Made by a program: the position numbers and the translations under genes. This document shows positions 1 to 8,573 of a stretch of 8,573 nt of DNA, piece after piece (the first letter of the stretch is position 1; every line of letters starts with the position of its first letter). The DNA lies in assembly GCA_013911345.1 (NCBI GenBank), contig JACETJ010000045.1, positions 1 through 8,573 on the forward strand, read 5' to 3'. Origin of the DNA: Congregibacter sp. GTDB lineage: Bacteria > Pseudomonadota > Gammaproteobacteria > Pseudomonadales > Halieaceae. Under the pieces are notes generated by a model, which saw only the letters and a program-made list of their open reading frames with translations, did no database searches and was not told the origin of the DNA.

Positions 1-1946
<1,946 letters not shown>

Positions 1947-1971
1947 AAAGTAAGGGCGGGTTCTGGTCGGT

Positions 1972-2000
1972 ATGTCATCGGAATGTCACATAACTGACAT
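1972..2000 (+). promoter_or_regulatory. Pho box with three PhoB half-sites upstream of phoB
   Basis: Three 7-bp elements occur at an exact 11-bp period: ATGTCAT (1972-1978), ATGTCAC (1983-1989) and CTGACAT (1994-2000), separated by CGGA and ATAA. The known Pho box is two CTGTCAT-like direct repeats with a 4-bp spacer. The last two elements match the consensus CTGTCATAAAACTGTCATA at 14 of 19 positions. The site lies 40 bp before phoB, which fits autoregulation by phosphorylated PhoB. TAATAG at 2002-2007 is a possible -10 element, 12 bp after the second repeat. Confidence 0.78.
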
Positions 2001-2031
2001 GTAATAGGGTTTCGAGGCTCAAAGCTCATAC

Positions 2032-2036
2032 GGAGG
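2032..2036 (+). promoter_or_regulatory. Ribosome binding site of phoB
   Basis: GGAGG lies four bases before the ATG at 2041 and is the strongest Shine-Dalgarno sequence in the window. It fixes the phoB start and suggests efficient initiation at the first gene of the phoBR unit. Confidence 0.8.
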
Positions 2037-2040
2037 CGCT

Positions 2041-2751
2041 ATGTCTGCGAAAAAAGTGCTGGTGGTGGATGATGAGGCAAGTATCCGGGAGATGCTTCGC
2101 CTGGCCCTAGAGCTCTCCGAGTTTGAGTGTTTGGAGGCGGCCGACATTCACGAAGCATATCGGCTGATCACCGACGAATCGCCCGAAATGGTCCTATTGG
2201 ATTGGATGCTACCCGGCGGTAGCGGTATTGAGCTGCTTCGGCGTCTTAAGAAGGAAGAGGCTACTCAGGCGTTGCCAGTTATCATGCTGACTGCCAAGAC
2301 CCACGAAGATAACGTCGTTCAGGGTCTGGAAGTCGGCGCGGACGACTACATTACCAAGCCGTTTGCACCCAAGGAGCTGATTGCGCGGATGAAGGCGATA
2401 CTCCGCCGCTCGTCCAGCGAGGAGGGGGGCAGTGAGCTACGCGTAGGCGAGCTCGTGCTTGAAATTGACAGCCGCCGTGTAATGCTCAGCCAAAAACCGC
2501 TTGAGATGGGTCCCACAGAATTCAAGCTGCTGCATTTTTTCATGTCTCACCCGGAGCGAGCCTACTCCCGCGAGCAATTGCTGGACAGAGTTTGGGGTGC
2601 GAACGTCTACGTAGAAGAGCGGACGGTCGATGTGCACATTCGTCGCCTTAGAAAGGCGTTGCAGGCGGGCGATCCCATTTATGCGGATTTGATCCAGACG
2701 GTGAGGGGCACGGGCTATCGTTTTTCACCCCGCGATCTGGCGGTGGCGTGA
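2041..2751 (+). CDS. phoB: Phosphate regulon response regulator PhoB
   Basis: OmpR/PhoB-family transcription factor of 236 residues (E. coli PhoB has 229). When phosphorylated by PhoR under phosphate limitation it binds Pho boxes and activates phosphate uptake genes. The receiver domain (about 1-122) has the acidic pair D10/D11, phospho-acceptor D54 (LLDWMLPGGSG), T84 (MLTAKT) and K106 (ITKPF). The winged-helix effector domain (about 133-230) carries the recognition helix EERTVDVHIRRLRKAL (192-207) and ends with the wing motif VRGTGYRFS. The DWMLPG signature and effector-domain sequence favour PhoB over other OmpR-type paralogues, as do the adjacent phoR and the Pho box in its own promoter. 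The stop codon overlaps the phoR start by four bases. Confidence 0.96.
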   Translation: MSAKKVLVVDDEASIREMLRLALELSEFECLEAADIHEAYRLITDESPEMVLLDWMLPGGSGIELLRRLKKEEATQALPVIMLTAKTHEDNVVQGLEVGADDYITKPFAPKELIARMKAILRRSSSEEGGSELRVGELVLEIDSRRVMLSQKPLEMGPTEFKLLHFFMSHPERAYSREQLLDRVWGANVYVEERTVDVHIRRLRKALQAGDPIYADLIQTVRGTGYRFSPRDLAVA

Positions 2752-4076
2752 CCCCGCCTAGTTTTCTCGTTCTAGAGTCGCGCCGGCTATTAGGGGCACT
2801 GTTTACCGCCGGCGCAATATGGTTGCTGACGCAAGACTGGAAATTGGCGTTGATGGCACTGGCTCTCGTCCTGGCAATTTTCTGGGCTTGGCAGCTGGCA
2901 AAGCTGTACCACTGGTTTGCTAATCCTGAGCAGTCGCCTCCTATTTCAAATCCGGGCCTCGGCGGTATTCTTCGCGATGTCTATGCTCTCCGCAGTCGAG
3001 ATGCACTTGGCGCTAGGGCGCCCGCGCGAGCGCAGTCCTATCTGACAGACTCTTTGGCGTCTATGAGGGACGCAGCGCTGATTATTAATTCAGATCGACG
3101 GCTGGTGTGGTGCAATGAAGCGGCCGAATATTTGTTGGGAATCAAATTTGAGGACGAAGAAGGTAAGCCACTCTCTGAGGTTTCGCCGGGTAAGTCGCTC
3201 AAGCGCTATATGCGGGATGAGAACTATCAAAAACCATTGCGGATAAAGCCGGGACCGGATCCCGAATTTTGTCTGCAGCTGGAGTTTTCTCGCTTTGGCG
3301 TCAACGACCGCCTGGTGTTCGTGAAAGATGTCACCGAGCAGGACAAGCTGGAGCGTATGCGGCGTGATTTCGTCGGGAACGTGTCCCACGAGCTGCGCAC
3401 ACCGTTGACGGTTATCAAGGGCTATATAGAAACACTCCAATCGTTGATGTCGGATTCTGATGCGCGGCTCCAAAAGTCGCTCGGCTCAATGGATATTCAA
3501 GCAGCTCGCATGGAGAACTTGATCTCAGATCTACTGTGGCTGTCTAGAATAGAGAGCGTGGAAGGGGAGCGTAAGGATGACCAGCTTGACATGGTCGATC
3601 TCTTAACCCATTTGTGTGATGAGTTGATGCCCGCCTGGCCTGACCGAAAAATTGAGCTGGTGACTGCTTCAGAACTCTGTGTGCTGGGTAACGCAGCGGA
3701 GTTACGCAGTGCCGTCAGCAATCTGATTGTGAATGCGCTGAAGTACAGCGAAGCTCCCGTCAAGGTAACGTGGGCAGACACGGCAGTGGGCCCTCAATTG
3801 CTTGTAGAAGATCAGGGCCCTGGTATCGACGCCAAGCACATTCCGCGCTTAACCGAGCGTTTTTATCGCGTCGATAAAAGTCGCAGTCAGGCAACAGGTG
3901 GAACCGGTCTAGGATTAGCGATCGTGAAACATGTAGCGGTATCGCATGATGCAAAGCTGTTTGTTGACAGCGAGGTGGGTCGAGGAAGCACATTTCGGTT
4001 GGTATTTCCTAGCGAGCGAGCTGTAGCCTGCGCTGTCTGCGCAACGGAGAGCGGTCCGGTCGGATCTCGCCAGTGA
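2748..4076 (+). CDS. phoR: Phosphate regulon sensor histidine kinase PhoR
   Basis: Inner-membrane histidine kinase that phosphorylates or dephosphorylates PhoB according to phosphate supply, in other bacteria through the Pst transporter and PhoU. It has 442 residues, against 431 in E. coli. The GTG at 2748 overlaps the phoB stop (GTGA), indicating coupled translation. Two short hydrophobic segments (about 13-28 and 32-50) have almost no periplasmic loop, as expected for PhoR. Then come a PAS domain (about 97-195), HisKA with phospho-acceptor H214 (VSHELRTPLT) and HATPase: N box NLIVNALKY (325-333), G1 DQGPGID (355-361), F box RFYRVD (371-376) and G2 GTGLGLAIV (385-393). The C-terminal tail after residue 420 is unusual, with a C-x2-C pair (C428, C431). 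Function rests on the family match and the phoB neighbour. Confidence 0.95.
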   Translation: MTPPSFLVLESRRLLGALFTAGAIWLLTQDWKLALMALALVLAIFWAWQLAKLYHWFANPEQSPPISNPGLGGILRDVYALRSRDALGARAPARAQSYLTDSLASMRDAALIINSDRRLVWCNEAAEYLLGIKFEDEEGKPLSEVSPGKSLKRYMRDENYQKPLRIKPGPDPEFCLQLEFSRFGVNDRLVFVKDVTEQDKLERMRRDFVGNVSHELRTPLTVIKGYIETLQSLMSDSDARLQKSLGSMDIQAARMENLISDLLWLSRIESVEGERKDDQLDMVDLLTHLCDELMPAWPDRKIELVTASELCVLGNAAELRSAVSNLIVNALKYSEAPVKVTWADTAVGPQLLVEDQGPGIDAKHIPRLTERFYRVDKSRSQATGGTGLGLAIVKHVAVSHDAKLFVDSEVGRGSTFRLVFPSERAVACAVCATESGPVGSRQ

Positions 4077-4088
4077 CGGCCCTGGTGT

Positions 4089-4106
4089 CGACCTGACTTT
4101 AGGTCG
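4089..4106 (+). other. Small inverted repeat after phoR
   Basis: CGACCT (4089-4094) and AGGTCG (4101-4106) form a perfect 6-bp stem with a 6-base loop in the 73-bp gap between phoR and hisC. No T run follows, so it is not a clear intrinsic terminator. It also overlaps the possible hisC -35 element. Confidence 0.35.
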
Positions 4107-4121
4107 GGTAACGGTTAGCAT
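4093..4121 (+). promoter_or_regulatory. Possible sigma-70 promoter for hisC
   Basis: CTGACT (4093-4098) and TAGCAT (4116-4121) each match the -35 and -10 consensus at four of six positions with a 17-bp spacer. Transcription would start near 4128, giving a leader of about 22 bases. It is a moderate match found by eye and could be chance; hisC might instead be read through from phoBR. Confidence 0.35.
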
Positions 4122-4149
4122 TGCCGGTTCCTGACCTCGGAACACCGTT

Positions 4150-5217
4150 ATGAGTCGGTTCTGGATCGACAAAATATCCGGCCTAAAGCCCTATGTGCCC
4201 GGAGAGCAGCCTGCCTCTGACTCGCTGATTAAACTCAATACTAATGAGCACGCTTTCCCGCCAGGAGACTCAGTGCTCACTGCCGTTCGCGACATCACCG
4301 CTGACCAGCTGCGGCGCTATCCTGACCCCTCGGCAGAGCGCTTGCGGTCCGCTATCGCAGCTGTCGAGTCATTGTCGCCAGAGCATATTTTCATGGGCAA
4401 CGGTTCCGACGAGGTGCTTGCGCATCTCTGGATTGCCTTCCTGAAAGACAGACGAGTTCAGACGCTGGACACGACCTACGGCTTCTATCCGGTCTGGGCA
4501 CGACTCTACGATTCCGACCTCACAGAGGTGCCGGTGCTTGAAGACTTTTCGGTGGATGTCGACGCCTTGAGGGGCGATGACGCGGCGATCGTACTGGCGA
4601 ACCCCAATGCACCGACAGGGCGGGCGCTCTCGCGAGCTGACATTGCCTTGCTTGTTGATTCGAACAGTGATCGGTTGGTGGTCGTTGATGAAGCCTACTT
4701 CGGTTTTGGTGCAGAGACCGCAGTGCCTTTGATTGCGGACCATGACAATCTTATTGTGACCCGCAGTCTCTCCAAGAGTCACTCGCTGGCAGGCATGCGC
4801 GTGGGCTATGCCATCGCGCAACCAGACCTCATCGAGGGTCTGAACCGTGTCAAGGACTCCTTTAACTCTTATCCCCTGGACGCTATCGCGCAGGCAGCGG
4901 CGACGGCGGCGATCGAAGACACGCAGTGGCTCGAGGATGCTTCACAGAGCGTTCGCGAGGTCCGTGAGGCCATGAGCGCCGGGCTACAGACTATCGGTTT
5001 CGAGGTGGTGCCCTCGCAAGCGAACTTCATTTTCACTCAACACAAGACCCTCGCCGGCAAGCAAATCTTCGACGCCTTGCGTGCCCGAGATATTCTGGTG
5101 AGGCGCTGGGATAAGCAACGCATTGATAATTGGTTGCGCATCTCAGTGGGCACGATGGCGCAAGCTGAGCAAATGTTGGGTGTGATGCGAGAGATCGTCT
5201 CGACCGGCACCGGCTAA
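4150..5217 (+). CDS. hisC: Histidinol-phosphate aminotransferase HisC
   Basis: PLP-dependent fold-type I aminotransferase of 355 residues. It interconverts imidazole-acetol phosphate plus glutamate and histidinol phosphate plus 2-oxoglutarate in histidine synthesis. The N-terminal PYVPGEQP (14-21) and KLNTNE (28-33) are HisC hallmarks. NGSDEV (84-89) binds the cofactor phosphate region, NPNAPTG (151-157) holds the PLP-contacting Asn, VVDEAYFGF (178-186) the PLP-pairing Asp180, SLSKSHSLAGMR (206-217) the Schiff-base Lys209 and Arg217, and NWLRISVGT the substrate-carboxylate Arg330. The usual NENPYGPS stretch is replaced by NEHAFPPG. No other his genes are present, so it looks like a stand-alone copy; a role with aromatic amino acids is also known for some relatives. 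No good Shine-Dalgarno precedes the ATG. It converges with the next gene, 6 bp away. Confidence 0.88.
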   Translation: MSRFWIDKISGLKPYVPGEQPASDSLIKLNTNEHAFPPGDSVLTAVRDITADQLRRYPDPSAERLRSAIAAVESLSPEHIFMGNGSDEVLAHLWIAFLKDRRVQTLDTTYGFYPVWARLYDSDLTEVPVLEDFSVDVDALRGDDAAIVLANPNAPTGRALSRADIALLVDSNSDRLVVVDEAYFGFGAETAVPLIADHDNLIVTRSLSKSHSLAGMRVGYAIAQPDLIEGLNRVKDSFNSYPLDAIAQAAATAAIEDTQWLEDASQSVREVREAMSAGLQTIGFEVVPSQANFIFTQHKTLAGKQIFDALRARDILVRRWDKQRIDNWLRISVGTMAQAEQMLGVMREIVSTGTG

Positions 5218-5225
5218 GCCCGGTC
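5202..5225. repeat. Inverted repeat across the hisC / KAS III convergent junction
   Basis: GACCGG (5202-5207) and CCGGTC (5220-5225) are exact inverted copies 12 bases apart, spanning both stop codons and the 6-bp gap. No T tract is present on either strand, so a bidirectional terminator role is only a possibility. Confidence 0.3.
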
Positions 5226-6348
5226 AGCGGCGGCGGAGCACAATAGACCCGATACTGTAGCCCGCGCCGAACGAACACAATACAGCTAGGTCGCCTGCCA
5301 CCAGATCCGCGTTGTGCTTGTGGAACGCAATTACTGAGCCAGCCGATGAGGTATTGGCATACTCATCAAGGATCGTTGGTGACTCGCGTTCGGTGGGCGA
5401 TCTCCCGAAAACCTTGCGAGCGATGAGATCATTCATATTTTGATTCGCCTGATGCAGCCAAATCCGCTTCAGGTCGTCGGCCGCAATGTTCATGTCGCCG
5501 AGCTGGCCCGTAATTTGTTCTGCCACCGCAGGACAGACCTCTTTGAACACCTTGCGACCTTCCTGAATAAATAGCTTGTCGATTTGACCGACCCCGCTCT
5601 CGTCGGCGCGATTCAGGAAGCCAAAATTGTTGCGGATGTTATTGGAAAACAGCGTCTGCAGGCGCGTATCCAGAATATCCCAACCAGATCCATTGGCGGC
5701 TGTGGCATCACTCTCGACCACTACCGCTGTGGCCACGTCGCCGAAAATAAAGTGTGAGTCGCGGTCGCGGAAGTTGAGATGGCCAGTGCAGATCTCCGGA
5801 TTCACAACCAATACACGTGCGGCGCTGCCCGATTTCACAGCGTCGCTGGCCTGTTGTATGCCGAAGGTGGCAGAGGAGCAGGCGACATTCATGTCAAAAG
5901 CGAAACCACTGGCGCCAAGGGTCGACTGGACCTCGATCGCCATAGCGGGATAGGCGCGTTGCATGTTGGACGCGGCAACAATCACAGCGTCCAGTTCATG
6001 TGCGCTAATGCCCGCCTCGGCCATGGCTTGCTCGGCTGCTCTACAGGCGATTTCGCACATGACCGACGGCTCGTCGTTATGCCGCTCTGGAATCTCGGGC
6101 ACCATACGCTCGGGGTCGAGGATGCCGGCTTTATTAATGACGTAGCGAGATTTGATGCCCGACGCTTTTTCGATGAACTCGGCGGACGAGTGAGTTTTGG
6201 CCTCCAATTCCCCCGCTGCTATCGCCTTACTGTTATCAGCATTGTAGAGATCGACCCAGGCATTAAATGAGGCCACCAGTTCTTCGTTGCTGATACTTTC
6301 GGCGGGAGTAAACAGCCCCGAGCCTGTTATCACCGCAGCGGCCGTCAT
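5224..6348 (-). CDS. 3-oxoacyl-ACP synthase III family protein, long gammaproteobacterial type
   Basis: Thiolase-fold condensing enzyme of the FabH (KAS III) family, which joins an acyl-CoA primer to malonyl-ACP. The catalytic triad is complete: C157 ([12 protein letters not shown]), H299 (WLHQANQN) and N332 (ANTSSAGS), equivalent to C112, H244 and N274 of E. coli FabH. At 374 residues it exceeds the usual 317, mainly through an insertion at about 28-68. Length and sequence resemble the Pseudomonas PA3286 type, reported to feed octanoyl-CoA from beta-oxidation into fatty acid synthesis; I recognise this from memory, so the exact substrate is inferred. Its ATG lies 8 bp after the gltA stop with no Shine-Dalgarno (CCTCC precedes it), so translation is probably coupled to gltA. 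It could alternatively be the housekeeping FabH or make a specialised lipid. Confidence 0.85.
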   Translation of the reverse strand: MTAAAVITGSGLFTPAESISNEELVASFNAWVDLYNADNSKAIAAGELEAKTHSSAEFIEKASGIKSRYVINKAGILDPERMVPEIPERHNDEPSVMCEIACRAAEQAMAEAGISAHELDAVIVAASNMQRAYPAMAIEVQSTLGASGFAFDMNVACSSATFGIQQASDAVKSGSAARVLVVNPEICTGHLNFRDRDSHFIFGDVATAVVVESDATAANGSGWDILDTRLQTLFSNNIRNNFGFLNRADESGVGQIDKLFIQEGRKVFKEVCPAVAEQITGQLGDMNIAADDLKRIWLHQANQNMNDLIARKVFGRSPTERESPTILDEYANTSSAGSVIAFHKHNADLVAGDLAVLCSFGAGYSIGSIVLRRR

Positions 6349-6356
6349 GATGGAGG

Positions 6357-7652
6357 TTACCGCTTATCCAATGGGACGAAGTCCCTCTGGGTTTGACCGG
6401 TATATAGCTGGCGCGGACGGCCGATACGGTACACGCCACCAATCATCTCGTTCCAGTGTGCGATCCACCCCACCGTGCGGCCGATGGCAAAGATAACCGT
6501 GAACATGGAGGTTGGTATGCCGAGCGCTTTCAGAATGATGCCCGAATAGAAATCCACATTGGGATAGAGCTTTTTCTCGATGAAATACTCGTCTTGAAGC
6601 GCTATTTCCTCGAGCCGCTTGGCGATTTCAAGATTTTCATCTTCGATGCCCAGCTCGGCTAACACTTCGTCAGCCGCTTGTTTCATGACCTTTGCCCTGG
6701 GATCAAAGTTCTTATAAACCCGGTGACCGAAGCCCATTAACCGGAAGGGGTCGTCCTTGTCCTTGGCGCGGGCGATGAATTCATCGATTCGGTCCACCGT
6801 GCCGATCTCTTCGAGCATTTTCACCACGGCCTCGTTGGCACCGCCGTGGGAAGGGCCCCAAAGTGCCGCGATGCCCGCTGCGATACATGCAAAGGGGTTG
6901 GCTTGTGATGAGCCAGCTAGGCGCACAGTGGAAGTTGAGGCGTTCTGCTCATGGTCGGCGTGCAGCAGGAAAATGCGATCCATGGCGCGCGCGATCGTTG
7001 GCGACACTTTGGTGGGCTCGCAGGGATTCCCAAACATCATGTGCAGAAAATTGGCGGCGTAGTCCAGGCTGTTGTCCGGGTACATGAATGGCTGACCAAT
7101 GGAGAATTTGTAGCTCATGGCTGCGATGGTCGGCATCTTTGCAATTAGCCTGAACGCCGCCACTTCCCGGTGCCAGGGATCGGAGATTTCCGTGGAGTCG
7201 TGATAGAACGCTGACAGCGCTCCGACCACTCCGCACATAATGGCCATGGGGTGGGCGTCTCGGCGGAACCCATTGAAGAATGTCCTGATTTGCTCATGAA
7301 CCATCGTGTGACGGGTCATGATGCCGACAAACTCCTCTTTCTGCTCGGCCGTGGGCAGTTCGCCATTGAGCAGCAAGTAGCAGGTTTCGAGATAGTCCGA
7401 GTGCTCGGCCAGCTGCTCTATGGGATAACCGCGATGAAGCAGAATGCCTTTTTCGCCGTCGATAAAGGTGATTTGCGATTCGCAAGCGGCGGTGGAGGTG
7501 AAGCCAGGGTCATAGGTAAAGTAGCCGTTGGCTGTCAGCTTGCCTACGTCAACAACATCAGGCCCCAACGTGCCTGAGTGCACGCTCAGATCGATAGCCT
7601 GCTCAGTTCCATCCTCATGGGTCAGGTTCAGGGTGGCGTGTTTATCGGACAT
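6357..7652 (-). CDS. gltA: Citrate synthase, type II
   Basis: Condenses acetyl-CoA with oxaloacetate to citrate, the entry step of the TCA cycle, in the cytoplasm. It has 431 residues (E. coli 427) and aligns with E. coli at a constant offset of 5. The catalytic residues are H269 ([11 protein letters not shown]), H310 ([10 protein letters not shown]) and D367 (NVDFYSG); [10 protein letters not shown] (231-240) is the family signature. Residues tied to NADH inhibition in the hexameric E. coli enzyme also appear: C211 (NPCEP, E. coli C206), Y150, R168 and K172. A type II hexamer restrained by NADH is therefore likely. The start has only a weak GGTAG upstream, with CACCCCC directly before the ATG. 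It is transcribed divergently from sdhCD and leads a probable two-gene unit with the KAS III gene. Confidence 0.97.
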   Translation of the reverse strand: MSDKHATLNLTHEDGTEQAIDLSVHSGTLGPDVVDVGKLTANGYFTYDPGFTSTAACESQITFIDGEKGILLHRGYPIEQLAEHSDYLETCYLLLNGELPTAEQKEEFVGIMTRHTMVHEQIRTFFNGFRRDAHPMAIMCGVVGALSAFYHDSTEISDPWHREVAAFRLIAKMPTIAAMSYKFSIGQPFMYPDNSLDYAANFLHMMFGNPCEPTKVSPTIARAMDRIFLLHADHEQNASTSTVRLAGSSQANPFACIAAGIAALWGPSHGGANEAVVKMLEEIGTVDRIDEFIARAKDKDDPFRLMGFGHRVYKNFDPRAKVMKQAADEVLAELGIEDENLEIAKRLEEIALQDEYFIEKKLYPNVDFYSGIILKALGIPTSMFTVIFAIGRTVGWIAHWNEMIGGVYRIGRPRQLYTGQTQRDFVPLDKR

Positions 7653-7685
7653 GGGGGTGACTACCGCGTGAAATAAGAGGGTGCC

Positions 7686-7714
7686 AAACTAATGCTGAGC
7701 GCCTGACATGTCAA
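7686..7714 (-). promoter_or_regulatory. Putative gltA promoter
   Basis: On the minus strand a perfect -35 TTGACA (7714-7709) is followed after 17 bp by TAGTTT (7691-7686), a poor -10 with three of six matches. Transcription would start near 7679, leaving a leader of about 27 bases. The -35 lies within the 10-bp palindrome TGACATGTCA (7704-7713), a possible operator. A weak -10 beside a perfect -35 suggests an activated or regulated promoter. Confidence 0.45.
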
Positions 7715-7772
7715 TTTGAAACGCGCCGAACGGACCAGCTTGTAGGCCAGGCCGGGGTGCTCGATACCAAAA

Positions 7773-7801
7773 TTGTAATCGATTGTGAGCCCACCTATAC
7801 T
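7773..7801 (+). promoter_or_regulatory. Putative sdh operon promoter
   Basis: TTGTAA (7773-7778) and TATACT (7796-7801) form a sigma-70-like pair with an ideal 17-bp spacer; the -10 matches five of six. Transcription would start near 7807-7809, leaving a leader of about 64 bases before the chosen sdhC start. This excludes the upstream in-frame GTG at 7785 as the sdhC start. Confidence 0.6.
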
Positions 7802-7806
7802 CCCGT

Positions 7807-7845
7807 CCGCGGAAGATTTTGGGTCACCGACCGTATCCTCCGCGG
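7807..7845 (+). promoter_or_regulatory. Nested stem-loop in the sdhC 5' leader
   Basis: CCGCGGAAGA (7807-7816) pairs with TCCTCCGCGG (7836-7845) with one mismatch in ten. Inside the loop GGTC (7822-7825) pairs with GACC (7829-7832). The structure begins at the predicted transcription start and ends 26 bases before sdhC. No T run follows, so it is not a terminator. A role in mRNA stability or control of sdh expression is inference. Confidence 0.5.
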
Positions 7846-7871
7846 CAACCGCAACTACCCTGAGATTTAAC

Positions 7872-8258
7872 GTGAGACCAACTTCAAAAGACACGCGTCC
7901 TGTCAATCTGGACCTTGGTACCATTGACTTGCCAGTGACAGCTTATGCCTCGATCACACACCGTGTGACGGGTGTGCTGATGTTCTTTTCCAGTTTTTTA
8001 CTGCTGTGGGCATTGGACAGAAGCCTTGCTTCTGAGGACTCATTCAACGCGATGGTAGGGGTGCTGTCTTCGCCCGCCGCTAAAACTATCTGCTGGGCGA
8101 TCGCCTCAGTTCTAAGCTATCACGCGCTCGCCGGGATAAAGCATCTCATTATGGATGCGGGTATTGGCGAGACAATGCGAGGCGGCGTCGTGGGAGCGCG
8201 AGTGGTATTCCTGCTGGCTGCGGTCAGCGCGGCGATATGGGGGCTGCTGATATGGTGA
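7872..8258 (+). CDS. sdhC: Succinate dehydrogenase cytochrome b556 subunit SdhC
   Basis: Membrane anchor of respiratory complex II; with SdhD it holds the SdhAB catalytic part on the inner membrane, binds heme b and forms the ubiquinone site. Using the GTG at 7872 gives 128 residues and places key residues at exactly the E. coli numbers: S27 and R31 (SITHRVTGV) for quinone binding, the heme ligand H84 (SYHALAGIKHLIMD), H91 and D95. This and the start of conserved sequence at RPVNLDL support that start over the GTG at 7785. Three membrane helices are visible (about 26-48, 66-90 and 106-127). The Shine-Dalgarno is weak (TGAG). The stop overlaps the sdhD start by 7 bp. It is divergent from gltA, a common gammaproteobacterial order. 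Confidence 0.94.
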   Translation: MRPTSKDTRPVNLDLGTIDLPVTAYASITHRVTGVLMFFSSFLLLWALDRSLASEDSFNAMVGVLSSPAAKTICWAIASVLSYHALAGIKHLIMDAGIGETMRGGVVGARVVFLLAAVSAAIWGLLIW

Positions 8259-8573
8259 CCTCAGTCACAAGCTTTAGCCGCTCGGGGCTCTCGGATTGGC
8301 TTATTCAGCGAGTCACCTCGCTCGTGTTGCTCTCATATTTTGTTGTGATCGCCTACCAGTTACTGGGTTCAGTTGACTACACTTCATGGAGACTGCTGTT
8401 TGATCAGACTTGGATGAAGGTGTTTACCCTGATGGCGGCGCTCTCGCTAGCGGCTCATAGCTGGATTGGTTTGTGGTCGGTCTTCACCGATTACCTGACC
8501 GAGAGAATGCTGGGGCCGAAGGGCAACGTGATCAGGCTGATAAGCCAGCTGGGTGTCTCTTTGGCATTGGTGG
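8252..8573 (+). CDS. sdhD: Succinate dehydrogenase membrane anchor SdhD, partial (3' end outside window)
   Basis: Second membrane anchor of complex II. The first 107 residues are visible. ATG at 8252 overlaps the sdhC stop by 7 bp and is preceded by GGGGG (8239-8243) at an 8-base spacing. The sequence follows E. coli SdhD: R20 (LIQRVTSLVLL), then KVFTL (56-60) and the block AHSWIGLWSVFTDYL, where H69, D80 and Y81 correspond to E. coli H71 (heme region), D82 and Y83 (ubiquinone site). Three membrane segments are recognisable, the last cut by the window edge. After the quinone-site Tyr there is a longer connector (TERMLGPKGN, 83-92) than in E. coli. sdhA and sdhB would be expected downstream. 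Confidence 0.93.
   Translation, partial: MVTSVTSFSRSGLSDWLIQRVTSLVLLSYFVVIAYQLLGSVDYTSWRLLFDQTWMKVFTLMAALSLAAHSWIGLWSVFTDYLTERMLGPKGNVIRLISQLGVSLALV

Noticed and set aside
1947..1971. Terminator after the transglycosylase gene
   Set aside because: The sequence after the stop has no stable stem followed by a T run.
4127..4143. GTTCC/GGAAC hairpin just before hisC
   Set aside because: Only five base pairs, and the predicted transcription start lies within the left arm; probably chance.
5779..6270. Plus-strand open frame of 163 codons inside the KAS III gene
   Set aside because: Antisense to a gene with a complete catalytic triad; composition and sequence do not resemble a protein family.
7703..7720. 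Pho-box-like CTGACATGTCAA in the gltA promoter
   Set aside because: CTGACATG also occurs in the phoB Pho box, but here there is no second half-site at 11-bp spacing; the match is explained by the palindrome and -35.
7785..7871. GTG start giving SdhC 29 extra residues
   Set aside because: It lies upstream of the likely transcription start and has no SdhC-like sequence. The GTG at 7872 puts S27, R31 and H84 at the E. coli positions.

Overview
The window reads as an ordinary, densely coded chromosomal segment of a gammaproteobacterium. The proteins match Escherichia coli and Pseudomonas families almost residue for residue at their functional sites, and the divergent gltA/sdhC arrangement is typical of this class. 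GC content is moderate to high. A free-living aquatic or marine lineage such as Halieaceae or another cellvibrio relative is my guess from overall protein style, not something the sequence proves. No mobile element, CRISPR array, rRNA, tRNA or phage gene is visible, and the largest gene-free gap is about 220 bases.

Layout from left to right. (1) The 3' two-thirds of ligA (NAD+-dependent DNA ligase) runs in from the left edge. It is followed, with an ATGA start/stop overlap, by a small lipoprotein with a lysozyme-like lytic transglycosylase domain. (2) A short gap carries three 11-bp-spaced PhoB half-sites ahead of the phoB-phoR phosphate two-component pair, whose genes overlap by 4 bp. (3) A lone hisC (histidinol-phosphate aminotransferase) follows on the + strand and ends 6 bp from a convergent gene. 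(4) On the - strand, gltA (type II citrate synthase) is followed after 8 bp by a long-type ketoacyl-ACP synthase III. (5) A 219-bp divergent control region separates gltA from the sdh operon, of which sdhC and most of sdhD (cut by the right edge) are present.

Functionally the right half is a carbon-metabolism block: citrate synthase, the membrane anchor of succinate dehydrogenase, and a KAS III-like enzyme. The last links acetyl-CoA or medium-chain acyl-CoA to fatty acid synthesis. The left half combines DNA ligation, cell-wall remodelling and phosphate sensing.

I did not find a clearly new biological system. The most interesting leads are the tight gltA-KAS III pairing, a nested stem-loop at the predicted 5' end of the sdh mRNA, the triple Pho box at phoB, and the atypical transglycosylase lipoprotein coupled to ligA.
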